A stretch of DNA of 64,000 bases, taken from contig CM071574.1 in the NCBI GenBank assembly GCA_036426205.1, forward strand, positions 12,220,892-12,284,891, in the 5' to 3' direction. A model generated the notes under the pieces. It made no database searches. It was not told where the DNA came from and saw only the letters and a program-made list of their open reading frames with translations. This stretch comes from Ascaphus truei. Its lineage: Eukaryota; Chordata; Amphibia; Anura; Ascaphidae. The position numbers and the translations under genes are program-made. Of this stretch, positions 11,765 to 23,400 are shown piece after piece. How positions within the stretch are numbered: the first letter of the stretch is position 1; every line of letters starts with the position of its first letter.

Positions 11765-12078
11765 GTAAGTTTTTGTTTATAGTTGAAACATCTATCATAA
11801 GTGTACAATGTGATGATTGATGTCTGTGGGTGGGTTTACTGGCTGTGTATCTTAATACAGACTGCGCTCAAAGCTGTGACATGCAGCAAGCTTAAGCTAA
11901 TAGGGGACCATGTTAAATGGTTTTGAAGCAAAAGGTGGCACTGTGTGCTCATTTGCATGTCATTTCCCAGAATCCCTTGCTGCAGTGGAAGTGCTTTGTG
12001 CTGGGTGATAATGGTGAAAGGCAGGGTTGCAGACCTGTCTAAGACATGCAAATGAGCATAAAGTAATATTTCCATTTG

Positions 12079-12080
<2 letters not shown>

Positions 12081-12124
<44 letters not shown>

Positions 12125-12180
12125 CACACACCACACACAACACACCACACACACACCACACACACACACACCACCACAAC
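12081..12180. repeat. CA microsatellite inside the hammerhead array
   Basis: About 20 uninterrupted CA units followed by imperfect CACACACC blocks separate the first inverted unit from the plus-oriented units. Confidence 0.9.
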
Positions 12181-12493
12181 ACACCCAACACTACTGCAGT
12201 TATTTATGGTGATTAAAAAAAAGTGACAAAAACCCTCCACAGGATAAGCAAATATGCAAATATAGCTGTATGCTCATCTTGCATGTCTTAGGCAGTCTGC
12301 AACCCGCTCCTGTCCCCATTATCACCCAGCATACAGCACTTCACCATGCAGCAAGGGATTCTGGGAATGACATGCAAATGACACACAGTGTCACTTTTTG
12401 CCTCAATAACCTTTTTACCATGGTTCCCTATAGGCTTAAAGCTTGCTGCATGGTCACAGCTTTGACACAGGCCAGTTAAGGTGCATACCCAAA

Positions 12494-12540
12494 CCACCCA
12501 CGACAGTCGGTTTCGACCTTGATGGTCTCATCAGTGTGGG
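12494..12540 (-). ncRNA. Hammerhead ribozyme motif, copy A
   Basis: On the minus strand the order is CCCACA, CUGAUGA, a perfect GACC/GGUC stem II closed by AUCAA, GAAA, CCGACUGUC, then GUGGG. All invariant core boxes are present. Stem I has lost one base on its 3' side and stem III is imperfect, so activity is less certain than for copy B. Confidence 0.75.
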
Positions 12541-12900
12541 GTTGATTTTACTGAAATGCAAGAGGCTTATGGGATAGGCCAAACCAATACTACTGAGTTA
12601 AGTTATGGTGAGTAAAAAAAAGTGACAAAAACACTCCACAGAAACAAATAGCAAATATAGCTGTATGCTCATCTGCAGTCTTAGGCAGGTCTGCAACCCC
12701 GCCTTCCCATTATCACCCAGCATACAGCACTTCCACTGCAGCAAGGGATTCGGGAAATGACATGCAAATGAGCACACAGTGTCACTTTTTGCCTCAATAA
12801 CCATTTTTAACATGGTTCCCTATAGGCTTAAGCTTGCTGCATGGTCACAGCTTTGAGCACAGCCAGGGTTAAGGTGCATACCCGAAAACCACCCACAGAC

Positions 12901-12929
12901 ATATATATATATATATATATATTATTATA

Positions 12930-12968
<39 letters not shown>
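12901..12968. repeat. TA microsatellite replacing a hammerhead core
   Basis: An (AT)n run starts three bases past the predicted cleavage position of the preceding unit (CCCACAGAC) and is followed directly by the start of the next unit (TCAAATATAGCTGTATACTC). Confidence 0.85.
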
Positions 12969-13206
12969 GTCAAATATAGCTGTATACTCATCTGCATGTC
13001 TTAGCAGGCTGCAACCCCGCCTTTCCCCCATTACACCCATCATACAGCCTTCCACTGCAGCAAGGGATTCTGGGAATGACTTGCAAATGAGCACACAGTG
13101 TCACTTTTTACCCTCAATAACCATTTTTAACATGGTTCCCTTAGCTAAGCTTGCTGCATGGTCACACTTTGGCACAGCCAGGTTAAGGTGCATACCCAGA
13201 AAACCA

Positions 13207-13253
13207 CCCACAGACAGCTGTTTCGACTCCTTGATGGGTCTCATCAGTGTGGG
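13207..13253 (-). ncRNA. Hammerhead ribozyme motif, copy B (intact core)
   Basis: Minus strand, 47 nt. Stem I is CCCACA (13253-13248) with UGUGGG (13212-13207), six perfect pairs. The core boxes are CUGAUGA (13247-13241) and GAAA (13224-13221). Stem II is GAC/GUC plus internal CC/GG pairing. Stem III is the self-complementary CAGCUG (13220-13215). The cleavage triplet is GUC, with the cut predicted between 13213 and 13212. A loopless palindromic stem III is typical of hammerheads thought to act as dimers, as in newt satellite 2 and Penelope-like elements. Confidence 0.85.
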
Positions 13254-13880
13254 GTTGGATTTACTGGGAATGCAAGAGAGGCTATGGGATAGGCTAAAAC
13301 ATAATACTGAGTTAAGTTATTAAGTTAAAGGCGGGGTTGCAGACCTGCCTAAGACATGCAGATGAGTATACAGCTATATTTGCATATTTGCTTTCCTGTG
13401 GAGGGTTTTTGTCACTTTTTTTACTCACCATAATTAACTCAGTATATATATACATACACACACACACACGATACTGGTCTGTAGCTAAGAACATGCTTTT
13501 ATTTGTGCGAGCTTTCGAGATACACTGATCTCTTCTTCCGGCAGTGTTACAATGGATAAAGCTTACATTTTAAGTTGTGGTGGGTGAAAAAGGCAACAAA
13601 TAAACTCCACCATATACCTCTGCACAAATCCAATAAAGAATATCATTTGTGAGCACATTCACATGTCTTAGACAGGTCTGCACCCCTGCCTTTCAACCAT
13701 TATTACCTAGCATACAGTGCTCCCACTGCAGCAAGGGATTGGGGAAATGACATGCAAATGAGCACACAATGTGTCACCTTTTGCCTGGAATATCCATACA
13801 CATGGAGCCATTTAAGCAGATGCATCGTTGTTCACACAGCTTTTAAGCACAGCATGGGACTACCAAAGCAAGTCAAACCA

Positions 13881-13921
13881 CTCACAGACGTTTCAACCTT
13901 GATGGGTATCATCAGTGTGAG
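13881..13921 (-). ncRNA. Hammerhead ribozyme motif, copy C
   Basis: Minus strand. Stem I is CUCACA with UGUGAG (six pairs, different in sequence from copy B). The boxes CUGAUGA and GAAA are present, stem II has ACC/GGU pairing, and stem III has shrunk to CG before the UC cleavage site. The stem I difference from copy B is compensatory (C-G changed to U-A), which suggests selection on pairing at some time. Confidence 0.75.
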
Positions 13922-14251
13922 GTTGGTTTATACTTGCTTTGCAATATTTCTAGGCTGGGTAGGTTCACCATTCATTTTAAGTTATGGTGGGTGAAAAAGG
14001 CAACAAAAAACCTCCAGCGTTAGCATATACTGTAGCCAATAATGAATATCACTTGTGAGCACATTCACATGTCTTAGACAGGTCTGCACTCCTGCCTTTC
14101 AACTATTATCAACTAGCATACAGTGCTCCCACTGCAGCAAGGGATTCTGGGAAATGACAGATGAGCACACACTGTGTCACCTTTTGCCTGGAATATCCAT
14201 ACACATGGAGCCCATTTAAGCAGATGCATTGCAAAGCAAGTATAAACCAAC

Positions 14252-14294
14252 CTCACACTGATGATACCCATCAAGGTTGAAACATGTCTGTGAG
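14252..14294 (+). ncRNA. Hammerhead ribozyme motif, copy D
   Basis: Plus strand, 43 nt. Stem I is CUCACA (14252-14257) with UGUGAG (14289-14294). CUGAUGA is at 14258-14264 and GAAA at 14279-14282. Stem III is the palindrome CAUG (14283-14286) and the cleavage site follows UC at 14288. This copy is in the opposite orientation to copies A-C because the distal part of its unit is inverted. It would be in sense orientation in a KYNU pre-mRNA. Confidence 0.8.
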
Positions 14295-15023
14295 TGGTTT
14301 GACTTGCTTTGCTAGTCCCATGCTGTGTTTAAAAGCTGTGTGAGCGGCAATGCATCTGCTTAAATATCTCATTTCTCCTTGCGATATGACCGACCCACCG
14401 CTATTTTAATTTCTTCACAAACAAACAAATAAAGAATTAAAACTTCATGAAAAGTCCTGAGTGGCAGTATCTTCTTCAATATACAACTGCTGAATACCAA
14501 AGCAGTAAAGAAAATATTGTGAGTGCCCTGTACACACACATACACACTGAATGTCTTTATATTACATATGGGCACAAATGTTTAGAATAAAAAAATTCAC
14601 TATAATTAAAAAAAATAGAAATAAATCCAAAGTCAAAACAAAAAAAGAAATTGTGTTTTGGCAAAACCAAAATACTGAACATGACTTAGAGAATCCAAAC
14701 CATGTGCAAAGAGCATCACCATAATAAAGAAAACAAATTGCATGGAAAGCAAAATTATTTTTTAGAAAACTGGAGCTGTATGCTTTCATTAGTATTACAC
14801 CGTGTTTGAGTCTGGGAGACACTCACAAAGTATTCACATATATTGACATTTTCAGGTGGCATTATTTCTTCAAAGTAAAGAAAATAAACATCATTATCAT
14901 AAAATGTTTTGGGGGTACACGGGAGAAAATTGACACATTTCTAAACATTGTATAGATACTAACTGTTGTATATGCAAATAAACTGTGTAGACTCATGTTT
15001 TGTTCATTTTCACTTCCACACAG

Positions 15024-15109
15024 AATTGAAATTAAGCCCAGGAATTGATGGTTTTCGGCTATCAAATCCTCCTATTCTATTGGTCTGTTCACTGCATGCC
15101 AGTTTAGAG
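15024..15109 (+). CDS. KYNU: Kynureninase (KYNU) internal exon, last one seen
   Basis: This 86 bp exon supplies 28 residues, including [20 protein letters not shown] followed by ASLE. The [15 protein letters not shown] stretch is nearly invariant in vertebrate KYNU. The acceptor is CACACAG ending at 15023; the donor GTAATG starts at 15110 in phase 0. The following exons, which in human encode about 100 more residues including the region around RGVVCD and IRVAP, were not recognised in the 15.5 kb before the ARHGAP15 WW exon. They may be diverged, displaced, lost, or missing from the assembly. Confidence 0.94.
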
Positions 15110-15246
15110 GTAATGTAAATAATCGATAAACCTACCAGTTATTATATATTGTTATATTATGTAACAGAATTATTAACATGCTCTTGGTCATATAATTCAC
15201 AGTTCAAACCTGTTATTGCTAGAACCATTCATTTTATAGTATACAG

Positions 15247-15602
15247 CAGGGGTGCGCTAACTTTTGCTCCAGCGCCCCCTTGCCTCTTCTCCCCCCCGAG
15301 GTTCACGCCCACCCACCCCTTTGTTCAGTGCGGCATCAAATGACACGCGGAGTCATGTGACATCACATCACGTGACCCATGGCCCTATGACAATGCATGT
15401 GATGTCACGCCGCATGACCCCGCATTGCCATGGAGAGGCTTCCAGACGCCGGCTGAAGCAAGATAAGTTGATGTTCCAGAGGCCTCATGCGATCCCCCGG
15501 CATTTAATTGTAATGCCTTGGGGAAGAACGCATGGCATCTGCAACCGCCTGCGCCCCCCCCCCCAGAAAAATCTCCCGCCCCCTCCAGTTTGCGCACCCC
15601 TG
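15247..15602. mobile_element. Non-autonomous hAT element (family 1)
   Basis: Termini CAGGGGTGCGCTAAC and GTTTGCGCACCCCTG form inverted repeats. The flanks GTATACAG and ATATACAG are an 8 bp duplication with one change. The interior is similar to the copies at 4.2 and 33.9 kb (ATCACGTGAC, GCATTTAATTGTAATGCC). It lies about 140 bp after the last recognised KYNU exon. Confidence 0.85.
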
Positions 15603-17542
15603 ATATACAGCATATTCATGGTTAAAAGGAAAAGTGCTGAAATTGTATTTATATTAAAACTGATTCACAAAACAATAAACAGTCTTTATTTACGTATATG
15701 TAAATGTATGTATGTATGTATGTATGTATGTGCATATGTATGTATTTATCTATCAAACTAATGGTACATTTTTTTGTTGAATGGTGTTTGTTCATTTATT
15801 GGTTTGAGAAATTGATAATATACAGTATTTGACCATTGTTTAATGTCATGGAACAAGAACTGCACTTCTGTTTCACAGCCCCCCCCCCTTTTTGTTGCAG
15901 CTCTGCTTGTCAGCTTCTCAGTGCCAGCTGCATGTGTTTGGCTCTGGGCACAAACACAGTGCCTGTGTGATAGATACAGTGCCATTTCCTCTCTCCCAGC
16001 AGCTTGCTGTATTAGAAATGCAACATTATTGCTACATGTTGTAGCTTCCCCAGACACTCCTGTGAGTTGCCATAGCAGCCCCAGCTTTTCTCTCAAATGT
16101 GCTAGTCTGCTTTCTCCCCCTCTGCTCTGCCCACAGATGGTCTGTCCCCAGACTATCTTACTACCCAGCATACATTGGCGCTTCCTTTCCACCATTCCTC
16201 TGGACTAGTGAGTACCTTGCTGTAACCCCTGTATGGTACTGCAAGATTATCTTTTCACCTCCCTTTACTACTAAGCACACACAGAGATATTTAGACCTAC
16301 ACCTCTACACAAGAGACTGTTTTTCCCTGCTTTCTCCAAATAAAGTAAGAAAAGAAACAGACATTGTCGTGCTTGGAAAAGAGGGCAGAGTTGACACTGT
16401 CTGAGCTAAGTCATCTTATACGTGACCCTCTGGCTTCCAGAATATTTAAAGCAGAAAAATATGGGCAAATTCATTTGGGAAAAAAATGATTAGTAATTTG
16501 TTACTAAAATCTATAAATTAGAGAATTTATAGGCAAATCAATAAAAAAAAAACAGGCATGCATATATACATTTATCACGTTTTCCACCCAATTTAAATGT
16601 ATGGAAGAACACATGGAATTGTTAATGTACAAAAGTAGCAAACTTTACTGCCTCTGGTGCCACTGCCACTCGCGGTCATGGCACCAGGGGATGTGTCACG
16701 CCCGCAGACCTGGCTAGACCCCAGTACCGAGGTGGGAACGGTATGATACCACACACCCACAGCAGTGGGAGCAAGCCCGGAGAGTGGTATAGCGTTGCTG
16801 GGCCTGTAGAAAGAGTTGTTAGAATATACTTGCAACGCTTGGGATTGTCCGAAAGAATAGTCGTGTCCGTGTGCCAGATTCAGGAGTCCAGAGGTTAACG
16901 TAGTAGAAGGCGTAGCAGTGTTCACAGGGATCCCAGAGAGCAGAGTAGTCCAGGACTAGCAGGGGTCAAAACCAGGGAGATCCAAGATAACACAGGAGCG
17001 GGATTTAGGGAGTACACGGAGAGAGCAAAGCATAGGTCAGGTACACACAGGGAAACAGGAACAATGCCGAGCGGGGAAGAAGTGGACAGACAGGGATTAT
17101 AAAGGAGGAGTTACCAATGGGAGAGAGGGGAGGAGTAGAGAGAGAAGTGGGAGATGACAAGGATTGGACAGGAAGAGAAGAGGAGGAGACAGAAGGGGCG
17201 GACAGGGGAAAGGCCTGAAGGGATTGGGAGGCGGAGACCTGGGAAACAGGACAAGAGGAACCTGTGCGTGTGCCCTCTGTAAGGTGGGAGTGCGCGTGCA
17301 CTGGTTGCAACACAGCGAGGGATCGCATGGAGCAAGGGAAGACCGCAGGGGGCGGACGGAGCTCAGCGAAGGGGAACATGCGCGCGACCTGAGATGCGAA
17401 ATGCCCTAATAAATATAGTGAAAATAAATCTTAAAAGCGGAGTGCAAAAAAATATATATTTATACTTCCCATGCTTGTTGCTACAGAAAATGTTATCTCC
17501 ACCTTTCTCCTGTTGGAAGAAATCTCTTAATAGACTGCTCGC

Positions 17543-17544
17543 GC

Positions 17545-17577
<33 letters not shown>
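17543..17577. repeat. GT microsatellite
   Basis: A CGCGCG start followed by about 14 GT units. Confidence 0.85.
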
Positions 17578-17578
<1 letters not shown>

Positions 17579-19348
17579 CTGGACCTACTGATTAAATAGA
17601 AGAGGAAAGGGGGAGCTTAAATTAAAGAGGAGGGGTCACAAGCAACCCAACATTGCTTCCAATTTTAAGTGCTGCCCGTTTTGTTTTGTCACATGGCAAA
17701 GCCAGGTCCTTCCTGTTTGCTAAATTTAATTTCAGAAATAAAATAACTGATCTGTATTCTATTAAGCTCTATGCTACCTATACATTAGGATTTAATTCAA
17801 ATAGTTGGTCGTCATTCATTTTAATGTGCTCTTGCTGACTTGCACTCCCCAACTGAGAACATATACTGAGGTCCAAAGGAAATCTCGAAAATAAACGAAG
17901 AAAGTTTATTCCAGAAGCACGCAATTTCAAAATGCATTTGGAGTGCTGTCATTTATTACTTTCCTGAGCACTGATTGTTTGTACAATTTTCTACATAGCA
18001 ACTTAATGCTTCATCTGTAACAATAGAAGCTGTTAAACCGAATCCTAAAAGCTTTTTGCATGACTTTTAGCTGCTAAATTAAGCAAATATGACCTGGGAA
18101 TCCAAGTACAGATAGACTATACCACCCCAGGGGCTCATTTAGGTAAAGTACCTCACTGTATAGGCTCTATAAAAATCATATTTTTTTTTTCACTTCCGTT
18201 CATTATGGTGAGGCTACAGGGTTTTTCATTTATGAACTTATGTCACTGCAGTAGCTACAGTACTATGGGCCTCTGTCATTAAACCCACGGCAGGGAGTCT
18301 TAGACAATGAGAGTTAAGAGCTCAGTGATTTTCCATTTTATGTCTGACTTTACCCTTTTTGGCACGAGGAGTTAGGTTTTCCGAATGCTAATTGCTACTG
18401 TAGAAGCACTGGAAAACCGAACTAACCATTGGCAGCTAAATCCCAGCTCCCGGTGCAATCAAGAAAATGCATCCTATTTGGAAGCTAAAAATGAAAATGT
18501 CCAAGTATTTAGATTGCAATGGGGTAATCTCTACTTTGTAGGCTTTGTATATTTGCAAATACTTTTTCTATCAATGCACTTGTATGCTCCAATCATGAAT
18601 AGCATTAATAACATCACAAATGTAAGTTGAGCACTCTAAAAAAAATGAAGAAAATAGAATAATTGCATTTAATTTCCATTTTTTCATACAGAGTACATAT
18701 GTTGTGAGATTTTTACTAGGGCTTTTTGAGACATAGGAATAGGATCTGATATTCTTTGTTTTAATAACTGCGTAATATTTCATATTAGTTTAGACTTTCT
18801 TCTGCATTCTCCTCAATTAAGTATGAAAAAAACCTTGCTAACCCTTGACTAAAGTAGTATATATTTCACATTCTGTGCCATTTGTTATGGTTCTTTTGCA
18901 GTTAGGCTATCCAAATCTACATAATTATTAAACATATGAAACAAGTATTAATTACTAAAATCGTAAAGAAAGTACTGCAAGCATTAGTGGGGTTTATTTT
19001 TTTCACTACCTTCGTTACAACTCCATTATATATTGCTACTGTATGCTAAGTAAGGGTGACCGGACATCCTGGTTTCAGCCGGAACAGTCCTGGTTGTGTC
19101 CCGGCTTTTTAAGTTACTGTCCCTGTGTCCTGCCAATCTTTGGAATATCCCGGTTTTGAGCAGAGAGAGGAACAGCTGCAGCACAATGTCTTCTCTGGCC
19201 ATTAGGTGGTACTGTGCTGCTCACGCAACTCCTCCTCTCTCTGCCTGCAGTGTGCTGTGTAAATGATAAGGGAGTGTGTGTGTGTGGGCATGTAAGTAAG
19301 TGTGTGTGTCTAGGTATGTATCTGTGTGGCTTGATAAGTGTGTGTCTA

Positions 19349-19354
<6 letters not shown>

Positions 19355-19447
<93 letters not shown>

Positions 19448-19450
19448 TAC
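19355..19450. repeat. TA microsatellite
   Basis: About 45 TA units with rare C interruptions follow a GT-rich stretch at 19.27-19.35 kb. Confidence 0.9.
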
Positions 19451-19564
19451 AGGTAAACCCCGTTATAACGCGCCCCGTTATACCGCGAAACGGTTATAAC
19501 GCGGTTTTCACGTGGCTCCCGTTTAAAAAAAAAATAATTTAAATTTAAAAAACATTTTTTTTTG

Positions 19565-20480
19565 CACACTGCACACACTCCCAGCACTCACTGCACACAC
19601 TCTACACTGCACACACTGCACACACTCTACACTGCACACACTCTACACTGCACACACTCTACACTGCACACACTGCATAAACACTACACTGCTCACACTA
19701 CACACACTCTACACTGCACACTCTCACTGCACACACTGCACACACTCCCAGCACACACTCTCACTGCACACACTGCACACACTGCACACACTCTACACTG
19801 CACACACTCTACACTGCACACTGCTCACAGCACACTTCACACACTCCCAGCACTCACTCTCACTGCACACACTCTCACTGCACACACTCTCACTGCACAC
19901 ACTCTCAATGCACACACTCTCACTGCACACACTCTGCTCACAGCACCCTGCACACACTCCCAGCACTCACTGCACCCTGCACACACTCCCAGCACTCACT
20001 GCACCCTGCACACACTCCCAGTACTCACTCTACACTGCACACACTGCACACACTCTACACTGCACACACTGCACACACTCTGCACTGCACACACTGCACA
20101 CACTCTACACTGCACACACACACTCCCACTGCACGCACACACTCCCACTGCACGCACACACTCCCACTGCACACTGCACACACTCCCACTGCACACTGCA
20201 CACACTCCCACTGTACACTGCACGCACTCCCACTGCACACTGCACGCACTCCCACTGCACACTGCACGCACTCCCACTGCACACTGCACGCACTCCCACC
20301 GCACACTGCACGCACTCCCACTGCACACTGCACGCACTCCCACTGCACACTGCATGCACTCCCACTGCACACTGCACGCACTCTCACTGCACACTGCTCA
20401 CAGCACACACTGCTCACAGCACACTCTCACAGCACACAACTCTCACAGCACACAGCTCTCACAGCACTCAGCTCTCACAA
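19565..20480. repeat. CAC-rich tandem array with 22 bp subunits
   Basis: Built from ACACTGCACACACTCTACAC-like units. From about 20.14 to 20.39 kb it settles into a 22 bp unit around CACTGCACGCACTCCCACTG. Apparent proteins of His/Thr/Cys/Ser repeats are artefacts. Confidence 0.92.
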
Positions 20481-20518
20481 TACACTCACATGTCAGCAGC
20501 CCACCCCCCCTCACATGT

Positions 20519-20527
20519 CAGCAGCCC

Positions 20528-20562
<35 letters not shown>
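20519..20562. repeat. Homopolymer C run (about 40 nt)
   Basis: An almost pure C tract ends the CAC-rich region and precedes AAACAAACAAAAAG. The length is likely to be unreliable in the assembly. Confidence 0.85.
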
Positions 20563-20563
<1 letters not shown>

Positions 20564-20800
20564 ACAAACAAAAAGAAAGAAGGAGTTTTCTAACTCATAT
20601 TGTTATTAATTATACATTAACAAAAAAATGAAAATTGTCCTGGTGACTTGCAAATACTGTACATTTTAAATGAGCTATTGTTTCCCTGCATACTGTAGAT
20701 GTCTTAAAGATGAGATCAGTGAACAGTACTTAAACTCTCTTTAAGAAGAGCTGGAAATGAAAAGTATGTATTTTAAAATCCCTTGATTGAACATCTATGC

Positions 20801-20930
20801 AGGGATGGCCAACTCCGGTCCTCAACAGCTACCGTCAGGTTATCAGGATATCCCTGCTTCAGCACTGATCGGGCCACCTGTGCTGAAGCAGGGATATCTT
20901 GAAAATCTGTCCTGTTGGTGACCTATGGAA
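20801..20930. mobile_element. Palindromic hAT-like MITE (family 3), shortened
   Basis: CAGGGATGGCCAACTCCGGT starts the left arm and GCTGAAGCAGGGATATCTTG lies in the right arm. The central part is deleted compared with other copies and the right end is diverged. Confidence 0.65.
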
Positions 20931-21479
20931 TTCCCACTCATGTTTTCGCGTATTTGCATCCTTCTGATGATTATACGGAATAATTATGTTTGGTGAATCT
21001 ACTTTTATGTCATGACGTAACGCGTTTAATCAAAACATATTGTATTTGTTTAAAATTTCTTTTAATCGGCCTGTGACTACGGCAGTACTTACACAGTTAA
21101 GCTTTCATGATTTTGAAATAGCTTTCTTTAGGCGACAAGTATTTTTCTATTCAAGTGGGATGTTGCTAAAATGAAGATATATGTGTGTGTTATATTCATT
21201 TTAACGGATGAACACTACCACTAGTAATCATAATATTAATTCTATTAAATAAATAATATATTTGGAGAGGTTATTATAAAAAAAAATGATCACAAGGTTT
21301 TGCAAACAGATTTGTATTAGGAGGAAAATGAAGATAGAGGAAATTAAATCGAGCTTTGAACTTGAGCAAATCTTTTGGCCTCCTCACATTTTTATTTAAA
21401 GTTTTTATTTGAGGTGAAATAAAGTGGTACATGGAATCATTTATACAGAAACATTTTAAGGCCCCAGTATAAACACATT

Positions 21480-23400
21480 GGGGCTTATTCACTAAACTTT
21501 GGTAAAATCAGTGTATTGCCGAGAGACTTTGCATTGTTTTACCACACTCTAAAACATATTTCAAAATAGTATTCACTAAGAAAAAACAACATTTTTTTTA
21601 ATGTGCGGTCAAAAAATGAAAGATCCCGCTACTTGTTTTTTTGTTTTTTTTCTAAGTCCTATCGCACTGAAACGGTTTGTTTAAACTGCAGCCTGGAAGG
21701 GCCGCAAGGAGACGCTGCGTCTCCATGCACGGCTCTTACAGGCGATCGTGCAGTTTAAATATTCATTTTAATACTAGTTTATGGGAGCAGGGGGTCTCCT
21801 GACCTGAACCGCATTGATTTCGGCCTCAGAGACCCCCTGCTTCCCGAGCTACATGCTCCATTATGTGGTGCTGGTATACCCACCATTTTTAAATCCTGTG
21901 CATCACGGCCCACGTGTGATAGCTTCCATTTTTTTCTTAGGATGTGACATCAGATCCTTAAAACAAAATAGGTACTGTCACATGGTTTACTACAACGAAT
22001 CAGACTGGGGGTATACCATGTGATGCCACAAATAGTATATCTTCCAATCCGGCTGGTTGAAGTAACATGTGATGGCAGCCATTGTGTTTTTGGTGACGTC
22101 ATCTTTAATGGAGGGAAGCATAGCCTTCCTGATTGGCAAACTACATTTTAGCACTACCAATCAATGGGTAGTGGGGGTGGAGTGTGTGGGTAGTTGCCCC
22201 AGAGAGGGTGGTTAAGCCTATCTGGTGGGTAGCAGGGGAGGGAGGATAATCCCTTAATTAATATAGAGGTTACTAAGGCTGTCCAGGGTGCACGCACGGG
22301 CGCATGCAGGCGGAGTCAGGAGTGGGCGCGCGGTGTGCAAGAAATCAGTTGAAATTGATTTTTTGACACGAAACGCAGATCACGTGAGCGGTTCGCCCAA
22401 TGAAGGCGAACCAGCTCCTTGACACCCCTAGGCACGCCTCTAGGAATGCCCCCCATGGCCCGTCCACAATGACCAGGGAAAGCACCCACCACGCGGGTGA
22501 ATTCACAGCCTCCTCACGGGCAAAGGCACCATGGCCCAGGCCTAACCGCTAAGGGGACTAAGGGGTTAGTGGCCATTAGTTTATTTTCTATTGTAATGTT
22601 CCTACAAACAGAGGACATGGATAGGGAGGAGGACGAGGATGGGCTTTATCCTGGCAGGGGTAAGTAGAACTTTTATTTAATTTATGGTGGCTGGTTTTAT
22701 TTTGAATATATCCATATTGGGATAATATTAATTTTGCCCATTACTGTACTTTATGGTTGGGAGGGGGGAGTTGTATTTATGTATTGCACTGTATTCTAAT
22801 TTATTGGAATGGGGAAAAGCACTGTTAGCCATCTTTGGTCAACAGCACTTTTACTCATTCCTGTTGTTGGTACAGATGGTGGGTGACGGTGGTAGTCACC
22901 CTAGGGTGGGTGTTTAGGCCTTGCAGGAGGGTAGCGTGAGGGGTTTACCCCTTCATTACCTTATCGGTTACAACCGCTAAGATAATGAAGTGGTTAACTT
23001 CTACTGCCACCCCCCCAAAAGGCCGAAACACCCACCCTGGGGCAACTACAAGGTTCACCCACCCAATGTACCAACAACTATGCAGTGCCTGCTATTTAAC
23101 CCTTTCATTACCTTAGCCGCTAAGGTAATGAAACTGGCTGCAATTTTATTTTTATTGAACAGGTAGGCTGGCGGAACCCCCTCCCCACCCCCCCACCAGA
23201 GATGCGGAGACCCGCAATTACCGGGATCCCCGTTTGTTCTGCGGGAATCCGGGGGGTCCCCGCCGGCCTCCGGTATCAATCCTGTGCAGTAAAACTAAAA
23301 GAAACTGCTTTTATCCATCTTCAATATCTTTAGCACCAGCCGTTAGCTGGCGCCAAAATATTGCAAGTTTTTATAGTACGATATGCTTATCACTGTTTAG
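21480..23400. other. Unclassified repeat-rich intergenic DNA
   Basis: GGGCTTATTCACTAAACTTT (21482) and TGTTTAGTGAATAGCAG (about 23.395 kb) look like inverted ends of a 1.9 kb element. The interior has mirrored stretches such as ACCTTATCGGTTAC and ACCTTAGCCGCTAAGGTAAT. No coding sequence was recognised and the limits are uncertain. Confidence 0.35.

Larger units (their letters stand above)
11860..14340. repeat. Tandem and inverted array of hammerhead-bearing repeat units
   Basis: Several copies of a roughly 350-400 bp unit lie here. Shared landmarks on the plus strand are TGGTGAGTAAAAA, a stretch around GTGACAAAAACCCTCCAC, CTTAGGCAGGTCTGCAACC, GGGATTCTGGGAAATGACA, CATGCAAATGAGCACACAG and then a hammerhead motif. 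A first partial unit is inverted (11.88-12.07 kb). Plus-oriented units start near 12.20, 12.60 and 12.97 kb, followed by an inverted fragment at 13.33-13.44 kb. A second subfamily has units starting at 13.57 and 13.98 kb, about 404 bp apart. Expanded CA and TA microsatellites interrupt the array. The unit size and ribozyme recall salamander satellite 2 and Penelope-type terminal repeats. No protein is encoded. Confidence 0.85.
15650..19560. other. Region after the last recognised KYNU exon, no exon found
   Basis: It holds a TATG microsatellite (15.70-15.74 kb), a GC-rich stretch at 16.65-17.40 kb, GT and TA runs and AT-rich DNA. I searched for the missing C-terminal KYNU exons by motif (RGVVCD, IRVAP, TPSH) and found none. 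Exons as short as 50 bp could be missed by eye. Confidence 0.5.

Noticed and set aside
11836..12240. Cys/Val-rich frame on the minus strand
   Set aside because: It is mostly the CA microsatellite read in reverse, flanked by the hammerhead repeat unit.
19562..20609. Frames of up to 343 codons rich in His, Thr, Cys and Ser
   Set aside because: Pure tandem-repeat translation on both strands.
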